A stretch of 64,000 bases of DNA from positions 372,001 to 436,000 of the forward strand of contig NZ_JABAIV010000001.1 of the NCBI RefSeq assembly GCF_013003915.1, in the 5' to 3' direction. Source of the DNA: Telluria aromaticivorans. Its GTDB lineage: Bacteria; Pseudomonadota; Gammaproteobacteria; Burkholderiales; Burkholderiaceae_D. Positions within the stretch are counted from its first letter, which is position 1. Each line of letters opens with the position of its first letter. Positions 9,837 to 18,136 of the stretch are shown piece by piece. Below the pieces are notes generated by a model. The model was not told where the DNA came from. It searched no databases and saw nothing but the letters and a program-made list of their open reading frames with translations. The position numbers were made by a program, and so were the translations under genes.

Positions 9837-10382
9837 ATGCCTCGCCTGTCCCGCCTGCTCTTCGCTTCCGCCCTGCTCTTGGGTACTGGTTTCGCCCATG
9901 CCCAATATTCCTGGATCGGCGACAACGGCGTGCGCCATTTCTCGGACCGTCCGCCGCCGGCGGGCACGCCCTCGAACAAGATCCTGAAAGCGCCGCGCCA
10001 CGCTTTGGCCGCGCCGGCGCTGCCAATGCCGGCGGCAAAGACACCCGAGCCGCAGCCGGTGGTCACCGTAGCCGCCCCCACCAATATGCCGATCCCGGAC
10101 GAAGCCAACGCCCGGCTCACGCCCAAGCTGGCCGCGCGCGAAGCGGCCTACCGCGAACGTGAAAAGCTGCGCGCGGAGAACGAAAAGAAGGAAGCGTCAG
10201 AGGGGCTGCGCAAGCGCGAACTGACCGAACGCTGCGCCTCGGCACGCCAGGTCAAGGCCCAGTCCGAGTCCGGCATGCGGGTGGCCAAGGTGGCAGCCAA
10301 TGGCGAGTCCGTATACCTGACGGACGAAGAAAAGGCCGCAGATGCGGCCCGTGCGAACAAGCTATTGGCGGAGTGCCGTTAA
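9837..10382 (+). CDS. Secreted DUF4124 domain protein
   Basis: The 181-residue protein begins with a typical signal peptide (R-L-S-R-L-L-F-A-S-A-L-L-L-G-T-G-F, cleavage after A-H-A). A DUF4124 motif follows: Y-S-W-I-G-D-N-G-V-R-H-F-S-D-R-P-P. The remainder is proline/alanine-rich, then a charged region likely to form a coiled coil at about 105-140. DUF4124 proteins are envelope proteins of unknown function common in beta- and gammaproteobacteria. The ATG with AAGG about 9 nt upstream was preferred over one at 9801. It is divergent from guaB and convergent with rnfH; the two stop codons overlap. Confidence 0.8.
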   Translation: MPRLSRLLFASALLLGTGFAHAQYSWIGDNGVRHFSDRPPPAGTPSNKILKAPRHALAAPALPMPAAKTPEPQPVVTVAAPTNMPIPDEANARLTPKLAAREAAYREREKLRAENEKKEASEGLRKRELTERCASARQVKAQSESGMRVAKVAANGESVYLTDEEKAADAARANKLLAECR

Positions 10383-10702
10383 ATGTCCTGGCCTGCGGGC
10401 GCGGCAGTGTCCTCGCCGCCCGCTTTCTTTGCCGCACGGCGGCGCCGTGAATCCTTCGGGTCGGCCACCAGCGGCCGGTAGATCTCGATCCGGTCGCGTT
10501 CGCGCAATACCGTGTCGAGCGTCTGCTTCTTCGCATAAATGCCCACCGGCTGGGTGGTCAGGTTAATGTCCGGACAGGCTTCCAGCACGCCGCTCATCTC
10601 GATGGCCTGGCCGATCGTGGTGCCGGGAGCGACTTTCAAGGGACGCAGGAATTCGTCGCGCGCCGCGGCGTAGCAGACATAAACCTGCAACATCTCATCC
10701 AT
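10379..10702 (-). CDS. rnfH: RnfH-family ubiquitin-like protein
   Basis: The 107-residue protein has the RnfH/UPF0125 beta-grasp fold pattern: L-Q-V-Y-V-C-Y-A at the start, G-T-T-I-G-Q-A-I in the middle, V-G-I-Y-A-K-K and R-I-E-I-Y-R-P-L at the end of the domain, then a basic tail. The function of RnfH is not settled; it is regularly paired with ratA. The start overlaps the ratA stop by 8 bp, so the two are one operon. Its stop codon overlaps the stop codon of the convergent DUF4124 gene. Confidence 0.88.
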   Translation of the reverse strand: MDEMLQVYVCYAAARDEFLRPLKVAPGTTIGQAIEMSGVLEACPDINLTTQPVGIYAKKQTLDTVLRERDRIEIYRPLVADPKDSRRRRAAKKAGGEDTAAPAGQDI

Positions 10703-11126
10703 AGACGGTCTCGGCGCGCTTGCAGAAGGAATCGACCATATTGTTGGCGATCATGCCGAACACTGGGCCGATGATCTGCTCCAGGATGATGCTCGAAAAC
10801 TCGTAATGCATGTCGAATTCGATCTTGCAGGCGTCGGCGCGCAAGGCCTTGAAGTTCCACGTTCCTTCCAGCATCTTGAACGGGCCGTCGACCAGGTGCA
10901 TCTTCATCTGGGTCGGCCGGTTGTTGTGGTTCGAAGTGGTAAAGCTCTGCTTCACACCGTGAAAATTAATTTGCAGGTTGGCCACCAGCTTGTCCTCGGT
11001 CCGCTCGATGAGCTTCACGCCGCCGCACCACGGGAGGAATTTCGGATAATCTTCGACCTTGGCGACCAGGTCGAACATCTGCTCTGCGCTATAGCCAAGA
11101 AAAACTGATTTGTGCACTACTGCCAT
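10695..11126 (-). CDS. ratA: RatA-like SRPBCC/START-domain protein
   Basis: The 143-residue protein is a single START-like (SRPBCC) domain with the family pattern V-E-D-Y-P-K-F-L-P-W-C near the N-terminus and N-N-M-V-D-S-F-C-K-R-A at the C-terminus. E. coli RatA was described as interfering with 70S ribosome assembly; homologues are also close to the ubiquinone-binding Coq10 proteins. Which role holds here is not shown by sequence. It is divergent from smpB with a 117-bp gap and overlaps rnfH. This ratA-rnfH/smpB layout is common in proteobacteria. Confidence 0.88.
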   Translation of the reverse strand: MAVVHKSVFLGYSAEQMFDLVAKVEDYPKFLPWCGGVKLIERTEDKLVANLQINFHGVKQSFTTSNHNNRPTQMKMHLVDGPFKMLEGTWNFKALRADACKIEFDMHYEFSSIILEQIIGPVFGMIANNMVDSFCKRAETVYG

Positions 11127-11243
11127 TGGTCAACCGTTTGTTATGATGTTGGACAAGTTGTATTTTGGGCATGCAGTGATCACAGGGTGTTCACTCCAGC
11201 GCCACAGCAGTAGTTTAACCGAGACGCGGATTTTCGTTATTTC

Positions 11244-11693
11244 ATGAGCATCGTTGACAATAAAAAAGCATTTTTCGACTACTTCATCGAGGACCGGTAC
11301 GAAGCCGGCATCGTCCTGGAGGGGTGGGAAATCAAGGCCATCCGCGAAGGAAAGGTCCAGATCAAGGAAGCCTATGTGATCGTGCGCGGCGACGAGCTGT
11401 TCCTGTTCGGCGCCCACATCAGTGCGCTGACCAGCGCGTCGAGCTTCAGCCACCCCGAGGCGCTGCGCACCCGCAAGCTGCTGCTGCACCGTAACGAGCT
11501 GGACAAGCTGGTCGGCAAGGTCGAACGTTCCGGCTATACGCTGGTGCCGCTGAACCTGCACTTCAAGGGCGGCCGCGTGAAATGCGAGATCGGCCTGGCC
11601 AAGGGCAAGAAGCAGCACGACAAGCGGTCCACCGAGAAAGACCGCGACGCCAAGCGCGAAGTCGCCGCAGCGATGAAGCAGAACAAGCGCTGA
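11244..11693 (+). CDS. smpB: SsrA-binding protein SmpB
   Basis: SmpB binds tmRNA and brings it to stalled ribosomes for trans-translation. The 149-residue length is typical. Family marks are N-K-K-A-F-F-D-Y near 6-13, [15 protein letters not shown] near 20-34, L-L-L-H-R-N-E-L, and the basic C-terminal tail that folds in the decoding centre. The tmRNA gene itself is not in this window. It is followed 12 bp later by the end of a convergent ABC ATPase remnant. Confidence 0.96.
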   Translation: MSIVDNKKAFFDYFIEDRYEAGIVLEGWEIKAIREGKVQIKEAYVIVRGDELFLFGAHISALTSASSFSHPEALRTRKLLLHRNELDKLVGKVERSGYTLVPLNLHFKGGRVKCEIGLAKGKKQHDKRSTEKDRDAKREVAAAMKQNKR

Positions 11694-11705
11694 TCACATC
11701 CCGGT

Positions 11706-12196
11706 TCAGGCCGCGCGTTGCTGCTGCCCGTTCGGGTCCGGCAGCGCGAAGACCTGCGCGCCAGAGCCCGCGACCGCCTCCAGGTCGTGGGTCGAGAAGA
11801 AGAACAGCCGCCGCTCCCGGTCGCGCTTGAAGAAATCCAGCAAGTAAGCTTTAGCCTGCGCGTCGATCCCGTTGGTCGGCTCGTCCATCAGCACCACCGG
11901 TGCATCGCTGGCCAGGCCGCTCGCCAGCATGAACTTCTTGCGGGTGCCGAGCGACATCGCCTCGAAACGTTTGCCGGCATGCGGCTGCAAGCCGAATCCC
12001 TCCAGCAGATCCTTCAAGGCGGGCGCGCCGGCCTGGCCGCGCAAGGCCAGCACCATGCGCAGGAATTCGTGGCCGGTCATGAAGTCGTAGGCCACCGATT
12101 CGTCGGGCACCCAGGCCAGTTGGCGGCGGGCCCGTTGCGGCTCCTTTGCCAGGTCATGGCCATTGACGACGATGCGGCCGGCCTGCGCCACATGAC
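11706..12196 (-). pseudogene. Truncated ABC transporter ATPase lacking Walker A
   Basis: The last 160 or so codons of this minus-strand frame read as the C-terminal two-thirds of an ABC-type ATPase: A-G-R-I-V-V-N-G-H-D-L, a Q-loop region with W-V-P-D-E, a signature-like M-S-L-G-T-R-K-K, Walker B V-V-L-M-D-E-P-T-N-G-I-D and a switch histidine in F-F-F-S-T-H-D. Everything before A-G-R-I, including Walker A, is missing. Upstream the frame runs on only as nonsense antisense to nothing known and overlapping the MFS gene. The cut falls 50 bp after the MFS stop, so a deletion joined this remnant to its neighbour. A partner permease gene is absent. It is most likely non-functional. Confidence 0.75.
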
Positions 12197-12247
12197 GAAG
12201 AAGGCGTCCGCCGCCGACACGCCCTGCTCCGCCACGCGCTCCACCGC

Positions 12248-13429
12248 TTACACGACCGGCCTGGCGAAGCGACGGCTGAGGCGCCACATCAGGAAACTCA
12301 GCACACAGCCGATCGCGGCACCACAGGCCAGCGCAAACGCACTGCCGAACAGCAGCGGCGCCACCAGTCCCGAGACCAGTGCGAAGGACATCATCTGGAT
12401 GAAGCCGACCATCGATGCCGCCAGCCCGCGGTTGTTCGGGAACAGTCCCATGGCAGACAGCTGGATGCCTGGCATGGCGACGGCCAGGCCGAAGGTGAAC
12501 ACCGCCAGCGGCAGCACCGCCCACGGGATCGTTGCCGGGAACAGCGCGTTGTAGCCGACATTCAGGATGGACGCCACGGCCATGACGGAATAGCCGACCC
12601 ACAGCAGGCGTCCCGGCGGCGCCTTGGCGGCGCGCTTGCCGCCCCAGGCCGAGCCGACCACCATGCCGCCGATCAGGGGGATGAACATCCAGGCGAAAGC
12701 GGTTTCCGGCAGGCCCAGGATCTCCATGACGAAGTTCGCGGCCGACCCGATATACAGCGACAGGCCACCAAACACCAGCCCGAGCGACAGCGACAGCATG
12801 ACGAACTGCGGGTGTCGCAGCACCATCAGGTAGTTGGCGGCGATGGTGCCCGGGTGGAAGGGCTGGCGCTTCTCGCGCGGCAGGCTTTCCGGCAGCAGGC
12901 GCCATACCATCAGCATCATCGCGGCGCCGAAGATCGCCAGGAAGATGAAGGTCGAGCGCCAACCGAAGCTCACGTGCAGCCATCCGCCGAGCACCGGCGC
13001 GATGGCAGGCGCCAGGCCGAAGACCATCATGATGTGCGACATCATCTTCTGCGCCTGGGCGCCCGAGAAGCGGTCCTGCACGATGGCCTGGCCGATGACG
13101 GAACCGGCGCCGGCCGACAGGCCCTGCAGCGCGCGGAAGAACAGCAGCCAGCCGAAAGTCGGGGCATAGGCCGCACCGATCGAAGACAGCGTGTACAGGC
13201 TCAAGGCGCCAAACACCACCGGGCGGCGGCCGAAGGAATCGGACAGCGTCCCGTAGAACAGCATCATGAAGGCGAAGGTAAACAGGAAGACACTCAGCGT
13301 CTGCTGCACTGCCACCGGCCCGACACCAAACTCGACCCCGATGGCTGGCATCGAGGGCAAATAGGTATCGATCGCGAGCGCCCCGATCATGCCGAGGCAG
13401 GCGAGCATGGTGGTCAGAAGTCGATGCAT
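12248..13429 (-). CDS. Bcr/CflA-family MFS drug exporter
   Basis: The 393-residue protein has about 12 hydrophobic segments and the features of Bcr/CflA drug:H+ antiporters (DHA1): D-T-Y-L-P-S-M-P in helix 1, motif A-like G-T-L-S-D-S-F-G-R-R-P after helix 2, and R-A-L-Q-G-L-S-A-G-A-G with Q-A-I-V-Q-D in the helix 4 region. It would export hydrophobic drugs across the inner membrane; the substrate is unknown. No regulator gene is adjacent. The ATG used lacks a strong ribosome site. A decayed ABC ATPase follows it directly. Confidence 0.88.
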   Translation of the reverse strand: MHRLLTTMLACLGMIGALAIDTYLPSMPAIGVEFGVGPVAVQQTLSVFLFTFAFMMLFYGTLSDSFGRRPVVFGALSLYTLSSIGAAYAPTFGWLLFFRALQGLSAGAGSVIGQAIVQDRFSGAQAQKMMSHIMMVFGLAPAIAPVLGGWLHVSFGWRSTFIFLAIFGAAMMLMVWRLLPESLPREKRQPFHPGTIAANYLMVLRHPQFVMLSLSLGLVFGGLSLYIGSAANFVMEILGLPETAFAWMFIPLIGGMVVGSAWGGKRAAKAPPGRLLWVGYSVMAVASILNVGYNALFPATIPWAVLPLAVFTFGLAVAMPGIQLSAMGLFPNNRGLAASMVGFIQMMSFALVSGLVAPLLFGSAFALACGAAIGCVLSFLMWRLSRRFARPVV

Positions 13430-13560
13430 GGAAGTGCCCTATTAAGAAAACCGGCACTGCGACATGCAATCATCCGGGGGAGCGGATTGTACTCAATTTT
13501 GGGAAAACAAATCTGACGGCCCCTTCGAATTCCCGGGGCCGTGGACGCGCGTTCCAGCTT

Positions 13561-14226
13561 TCAGCGCAGCGACATGCCGAAGCGCGCCGGGCGCGGCAGC
13601 CAGTTACCCTGGTAGTCGGCCGACACCAGGATGCGCTCGGCGCGCCCGATCAAGAGGTGGCGCGGCACGAAGCCGATATAGCGCGAGTCGGCGCTGTTGT
13701 CGCGGTTGTCCCCCAACATGACGAAGGCGTCCGCCGGCACGGTCACCGGCCCGAAGTCGCGCGCCACGGCGCGCTGCGGCAGGACCTGGATGCGGTGGCG
13801 GCGGCCATCCACGATTTCATCCATGCGCAGCGCGTCCATTGGCCCGGCCGGCGACGGCTCCTGCACCATTTCTTGCAGCGAATACTGCGATTCGACGCCA
13901 TTGATCACCAGGCGCTCGTTGCGCATCTCGATGCGGTCGCCCGGCAGCGCCATCACGCGCTTGATCAGGCGGGTGCCGTCGTGCGGCGAGGTGAAGGTGA
14001 CGACGTCGCCGCGCAGCGGTTCTCCGGTGCGGGCGACCACGACATCGGTGAGGGGGACTTTCACGTTGTAGGCCAGCCGGTTCACGAACACCACGTCGCC
14101 TTCCAGCAGGTTGGGCCGCATGGAGCTGGACGGAATCGGGTTCCAGTCGGCGACCGCGGTGCGGAACACGCCGAACAGCAGCAGGAACAGCAGGAAACCC
14201 TTGTTGGCGCGGATGAAGCCCTTCAT
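13561..14226 (-). CDS. lepB: Signal peptidase I, compact form
   Basis: Leader peptidase removes signal peptides at the periplasmic face of the inner membrane. The 221-residue protein has one N-terminal helix (about 8-24). It carries the S26 boxes: I-P-S-S-S-M-R-P-N with the catalytic serine at 35, R-L-I-K-R-V-M-A-L-P-G-D with the catalytic lysine near 89, and G-D-N-R-D-N-S-A-D-S-R-Y. It is shorter than the two-helix E. coli type and is not next to lepA or rnc, so it may be an additional, specialised signal peptidase. The gene is preceded by a GGAGG-like site (AAGGAGGGTCGTTC before the ATG). Confidence 0.9.
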   Translation of the reverse strand: MKGFIRANKGFLLFLLLFGVFRTAVADWNPIPSSSMRPNLLEGDVVFVNRLAYNVKVPLTDVVVARTGEPLRGDVVTFTSPHDGTRLIKRVMALPGDRIEMRNERLVINGVESQYSLQEMVQEPSPAGPMDALRMDEIVDGRRHRIQVLPQRAVARDFGPVTVPADAFVMLGDNRDNSADSRYIGFVPRHLLIGRAERILVSADYQGNWLPRPARFGMSLR

Positions 14227-14297
14227 GAACGACCCTCCTTGTTGTAATGGGATCGTTATACGCCGGCTTCCTTTAGCGATGCTTAAACATTAAGGCT

Positions 14298-14480
14298 TTA
14301 CCGCCTGGCGGGTGCGCGGCGCAGGCTGTACCAGACGCCGACGGCGACCGGCGCGCCGAGTGCCACGGCGGAGACCAGGTCCCATACGCCATCGCCCAGC
14401 AGCGCAGAAACCAGGCCGATGGTGGTGAGGACGGCCAGCAGTACCGGCACGCCCCAGATCTGGCTCGGGGTCCGGATCAT
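14298..14480 (-). CDS. Small two-helix membrane protein downstream of the PepSY gene
   Basis: The 60-residue protein has two hydrophobic stretches (about 10-28 and 33-51) and a basic C-terminus R-R-A-P-A-R-R. Its ATG overlaps the stop of the PepSY gene in an ATGA arrangement, which indicates translational coupling. Small helpers of this kind often follow PepSY-TM genes in iron-uptake loci; the role is unknown. I do not recognise a named family. Confidence 0.65.
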   Translation of the reverse strand: MIRTPSQIWGVPVLLAVLTTIGLVSALLGDGVWDLVSAVALGAPVAVGVWYSLRRAPARR

Positions 14481-15655
14481 GAGGCCTCCGTCGAGCGCGC
14501 CAGTGCGGGAGCGTCGTGCGCAGCGGCGCGCGCTTCCTTGACAGTCTTCTTGGCGGCGCGGCCACGCTTGAACCACAGGTACAAGCCACTGCCCAGCACG
14601 ATCATGGTCCCGATATCGAGCAGCGCCCACAACAGCTTCATGGGCTGGCCGCCGTAGTCGCCGAAGTGCAGCGGCTGCGACAGCAGAAGCGCGGTCAGGT
14701 ACCAGGGCAGTTCGCGGCGGTCGGTGATCTCGCCGGTAGCGGCATCGATCAGCACCGGCTTGTACAGGCGCGAGCTGAAGGCCTCGTCGCCGCGCATGAA
14801 GATGCCGTAGTGGTGCGAGCTGCTGAAAGGCGTGCCGGGGAAGGCCACGAAGCCGACTTTCATGCCGGGTTCCGCCGCTTCCGCGCGCAGGATGGCGTCG
14901 TGGATCGAGGCCGTCTGCTTGACCGGCGGCTGCCCTTCGTAAGGCTTGAGCATCTCGGCGACTTCGGTCGCCTGCCAGTATTTGAGCAGCAGGTCGGCCC
15001 AGGTATTGACCATGCCGGTGGCGCCGACCACGAACACCCATACCAGGGTCACGATGCCGAGCAGGTTGTGCAGGTCGAGCCATTTGATGACTTTGCTGCG
15101 CTCCTGGCGCACGCTGCCAAAATCCAGCTTGCGCATGAAGGGCGCGTACAGCACCACCCCGCTGACGACGGCGACGATCAGCAGCAGCCCCATGAAGCCC
15201 AGGAACAGCTTGCCGTACAGGCCCGCGAACAGGTCCACGTGCAGGCGGAACATGGTGGACATGAAGACGCCGCCCTCGAAGGCCGGTTCGGTGATCACCT
15301 GGGTGGTGCGGGCATCGACCGCGATCGGCTTGTAGTGCTCGTCGTTCGGATGGTCGCCCAGGGTGACGTTCCAGATCGCCGGCTCGTCCGCCTCCTGCGA
15401 CATGTACATCGGTATTTTGGCGGGGTACAGCGCCTGGGCCGAGGCCAGCACGGCGTCGATATTGCCGCGCGGCGGATTGGCCGCCATCGCTGCCGGCAAG
15501 GCTGGCGCCTCGACGTCGGTGCCGAGCAGGTGGCCGATCTCGTGGTGGTAGATCAGCGGCAGGCCGGTCAGGCACAGCAGCAGCATGAAGACGGTACAAA
15601 CGAGGCTGCTCCACTTGTGGATCCAGCTCCAGCGGCGCAGCTTGGTGGGGGACAT
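14477..15655 (-). CDS. PepSY-associated TM protein, probable siderophore/ferric reductase type
   Basis: The 392-residue inner-membrane protein has the PepSY-TM layout: a first helix after R-R-W-S-W-I-H-K-W (about 18-38), a periplasmic PepSY region, two central helices with histidines (R-L-H-V-D-L-F-A-G-L and W-L-D-L-H-N-L-L-G-I) and a last helix near residue 355. Such proteins are linked to iron-siderophore uptake, several as ferric-siderophore reductases with haem between helices. It is divergent from a TonB-dependent receptor, with two Fur boxes between them, so iron-repressed expression is expected. The ATG at 15655 was chosen; a TTG at 15682 is an alternative. Confidence 0.85.
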   Translation of the reverse strand: MSPTKLRRWSWIHKWSSLVCTVFMLLLCLTGLPLIYHHEIGHLLGTDVEAPALPAAMAANPPRGNIDAVLASAQALYPAKIPMYMSQEADEPAIWNVTLGDHPNDEHYKPIAVDARTTQVITEPAFEGGVFMSTMFRLHVDLFAGLYGKLFLGFMGLLLIVAVVSGVVLYAPFMRKLDFGSVRQERSKVIKWLDLHNLLGIVTLVWVFVVGATGMVNTWADLLLKYWQATEVAEMLKPYEGQPPVKQTASIHDAILRAEAAEPGMKVGFVAFPGTPFSSSHHYGIFMRGDEAFSSRLYKPVLIDAATGEITDRRELPWYLTALLLSQPLHFGDYGGQPMKLLWALLDIGTMIVLGSGLYLWFKRGRAAKKTVKEARAAAHDAPALARSTEAS

Positions 15656-15681
15656 GGGTGACGGGATAAGGTTGACCTCCA

Positions 15682-15700
15682 AATAATAATCGTTCTCATT
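15682..15700 (-). promoter_or_regulatory. Fur box on the PepSY gene side
   Basis: AATAATAATCGTTCTCATT matches the Fur consensus GATAATGATAATCATTATC in its AATAAT and TCTCATT halves. It lies 26 bp upstream of the PepSY ATG and 63 bp upstream of the receptor gene. Confidence 0.75.
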
Positions 15701-15725
15701 TACAGAAGCAAGTCAAAACGGCTAG

Positions 15726-15744
15726 AATGATAATTATTCTCATT
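15726..15744 (+). promoter_or_regulatory. Fur box on the TonB receptor side
   Basis: AATGATAATTATTCTCATT is a strong Fur-box match (GATAAT-x-ATTATC-like core). It ends 19 bp before the receptor start codon, so bound Fe-Fur would block transcription or initiation there. Confidence 0.88.
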
Positions 15745-15763
15745 AAGAAAAAGAGCTTTACTG

Positions 15764-17929
15764 ATGAAACTGCTTCGCCTTACCCCTACCGCCCTCGCCG
15801 CGTCCCTCCTCGCCACTGGCGCCTGGGCGCAAGAAGCCGCTCCCGTCGCGCCGGTCGCCACCGTCGTCATCAGCGCTTCGGCCGACGCATCAGCCCAGGG
15901 CCTGCCATCAAGCTATGCCGGCGGCCAGGTCGCGCGCGGCGGTCGCCTCGGCCTGCTGGGCAACGTGGACATCATGGACACGCCCTTCAATTCGATGAAC
16001 TACACCCAAGCCCTGATCCAGGACCAGCAGGCGCGCAGCGTGGCCGACGTGGTGCAGAACGACCCGTCGGTGCGCGTCGCGCGCGGTTTCGGCAACTACC
16101 AGGAGCTGTACGTGATCCGCGGCTTCGCCGTGAACTCGGACGACCTGGCCTATAACGGCTTGTACGGCATGCTGCCGCGCCAGTTCGTGGCCTCGGAACT
16201 GCTCGAGCGCGTGGAAGTGCTGCGCGGCGCGAACAGTTTCGTGAACGGCGCGGCGCCGGGCGGCGGCGGTATCGGCGGCGCCATCAACCTTCTGCCCAAG
16301 CGCGCACCGAATGCGCCGCTGACCCAGGTGACCGCGGGCGTCGAAACGGGCGGCCAGGGCTATGTGGCGACGGACATCGCGCGCCGTTTCGGCGACGAAG
16401 GCCGCCTCGGCGTGCGCGTGAATGCGGTGCGCCGCGACGGCGACACTGCGGTCGACCGCGAAAGCCGTGAACTGAGCCTGTATTCGGTGGGCGTGGATTA
16501 CCGCGGCCGTGGCTACCGCCTGTCGGCCGACGTCGGCCACCAGGACCACCAGCTGCGCGGCGCGCGTCCGAGCGTGACTTTGGGCTTCGGCGTGCCGATG
16601 GTGGCCGCACCCGATAGCGACAGCAACTTCGCGCAGCCGTGGACCTTCTCCGGCGAGCGCGATACCTTCGGCACCCTGCGCGGCGAGCTCGACCTGCCGG
16701 GCGGCGCGACCGCCTGGGCGGCGCTGGGCATGCGCTCCGGGGATGAAATGAACATCATCTCGTCGCCGACCGTCACTGCAGCCAACGGCAATGCCACCAT
16801 GACCCGCTTCGACAATACCCGCGAAGACAAGGTCCGCACCGGAGAGATCGGCGTACGCCACGCCCTGCAGACCGGCGCGGTGAGCCACAAGCTGAGTGCG
16901 TCGGTGGCGGGCTTCCATTCGGAGTCGAAGAATGCCTACGCCATAAGCGATTTCTCGGGCTTTGCCTCGAACATCTACCGTCCCGTGGACGTGGCGGCGC
17001 CGTCGAACGCCTTCTTCACCGGCGGCGTGCTGAGCAACCCGCTGCTGACGCAAAAAAGCATCCTGTCGAGCGTCGCGGTGGCGGATACGCTGGGCTTCAT
17101 GAACGAACGCCTCTTGGTGACGGTCGGCGCGCGCCACCAGAAGATCAAGGACTACGGCTACGACTACGGCAGCGGCGCGCCGAATGCGCGCTACGAGGAA
17201 AGCGAAGTCACGCCGGTGGCGGGCATCGTGTTCAAGCCAGCCAAGGGTGTATCGGTGTATGCCAACTACAGCGAAGCGCTGCAGCGCGGCGCGGTGGCCT
17301 CGGGAACGGACATCGTCAACGTGGGCGAAGTGTTCGCGCCTTACGTCTCGCGCCAGAAGGAAGTCGGCGTCAAGGTCGACAGCGGCAAGCTGGGAATGAC
17401 CGCAGCGGTGTTCACCACCTCTCAGCCGAGCGCCTTCATCCAGGACCGCCGCTTCGGTGTGTTCGGCGAACAGCGCAACCGCGGGCTGGAACTGAGCGTG
17501 TTCGGCACCCCGGCGCGCGGCCTGCGCCTGCTGGGCGGCCTCACCGTGCTCGATGCCGAGCAACGCAAGAACGCCGGCGGCGTGAACGAAGGCAAGGATG
17601 CGATCGGCGTGCCTGGCACCCAGGTCAACCTCGGCGCCGAATGGGACGTGCCGGGCGTGCAGGGCCTGTCGCTGAATGCGCGCGGCCTGTACACCTCGAG
17701 CCAGTATGCGGATGCGGCCAACAGCCAGAAGCTGCCGTCGTGGTCGCGCCTGGATATTGGGGCGAACTACATGACGCGCTTCATGGACCGTAACCTGACG
17801 CTGCGTGCGCGCATCGATAATGTCACGGACAAGAACTACTGGGCGTCGGCTGGTGGGTATCCGGGGTTTGGCTACCTGGTGCTGGGGGCGCCGCGCAGTG
17901 TGGTGGTGTCGGCGACGGTGGATTTCTAA
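15764..17929 (+). CDS. TonB-dependent siderophore receptor
   Basis: The 721-residue outer-membrane protein has a signal peptide (1-22, ending A-W-A), a plug domain at about 65-180 with D-V-V-Q-N-D-P-S-V-R-V and Y-V-I-R-G-F-A-V-N, and a 22-strand barrel ending in the C-terminal signature V-V-V-S-A-T-V-D-F. The plug sequence places it among FhuA/FoxA-type siderophore receptors; the ligand cannot be told. There is no N-terminal signalling extension, so control is by Fur rather than by a FecIR system. It is divergent from the PepSY gene. It takes ferric siderophore into the periplasm using TonB-ExbBD energy. Confidence 0.93.
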   Translation: MKLLRLTPTALAASLLATGAWAQEAAPVAPVATVVISASADASAQGLPSSYAGGQVARGGRLGLLGNVDIMDTPFNSMNYTQALIQDQQARSVADVVQNDPSVRVARGFGNYQELYVIRGFAVNSDDLAYNGLYGMLPRQFVASELLERVEVLRGANSFVNGAAPGGGGIGGAINLLPKRAPNAPLTQVTAGVETGGQGYVATDIARRFGDEGRLGVRVNAVRRDGDTAVDRESRELSLYSVGVDYRGRGYRLSADVGHQDHQLRGARPSVTLGFGVPMVAAPDSDSNFAQPWTFSGERDTFGTLRGELDLPGGATAWAALGMRSGDEMNIISSPTVTAANGNATMTRFDNTREDKVRTGEIGVRHALQTGAVSHKLSASVAGFHSESKNAYAISDFSGFASNIYRPVDVAAPSNAFFTGGVLSNPLLTQKSILSSVAVADTLGFMNERLLVTVGARHQKIKDYGYDYGSGAPNARYEESEVTPVAGIVFKPAKGVSVYANYSEALQRGAVASGTDIVNVGEVFAPYVSRQKEVGVKVDSGKLGMTAAVFTTSQPSAFIQDRRFGVFGEQRNRGLELSVFGTPARGLRLLGGLTVLDAEQRKNAGGVNEGKDAIGVPGTQVNLGAEWDVPGVQGLSLNARGLYTSSQYADAANSQKLPSWSRLDIGANYMTRFMDRNLTLRARIDNVTDKNYWASAGGYPGFGYLVLGAPRSVVVSATVDF

Positions 17930-18081
17930 GCTTGTCTGGCGCCGCGCGGTGAGAATCGCGCTGCACTGCGAAAGTCAAATTGGGGCAATCAATGCCAGTG
18001 GCATCGATTGCTCCTTCGCCGGGACGACGGTCTTGAGGTAGCTGGCCGGGGCTTGTTTCCGGCTACGCACCAGAGCACGTC

Positions 18082-18101
18082 ATCCCGGCGCAGGCCGGGA
18101 T
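18082..18101. repeat. REP-like hairpin, possible terminator of the receptor gene
   Basis: ATCCCGGC and GCCGGGAT form a perfect 8-bp stem with a 4-nt loop inside the widespread GTCATCCCGGCG-AGGCCGGGATCC type of extragenic palindrome. A short T4 follows at 18107-18110. It lies 150 bp past the receptor stop, in a 207-bp gap that holds nothing else that I can support. Confidence 0.6.
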
Positions 18102-18136
18102 CCAAGTTTTCCGCCCCGCCGAAAATTAACAACTTA

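Noticed and set aside
12197-13469. Upstream part of the long minus-strand frame that ends in the ABC ATPase remnant
   Set aside because: It overlaps the Bcr/CflA exporter in another frame on the same strand and has no protein-like features; only the part below about 12196 resembles an ABC ATPase.
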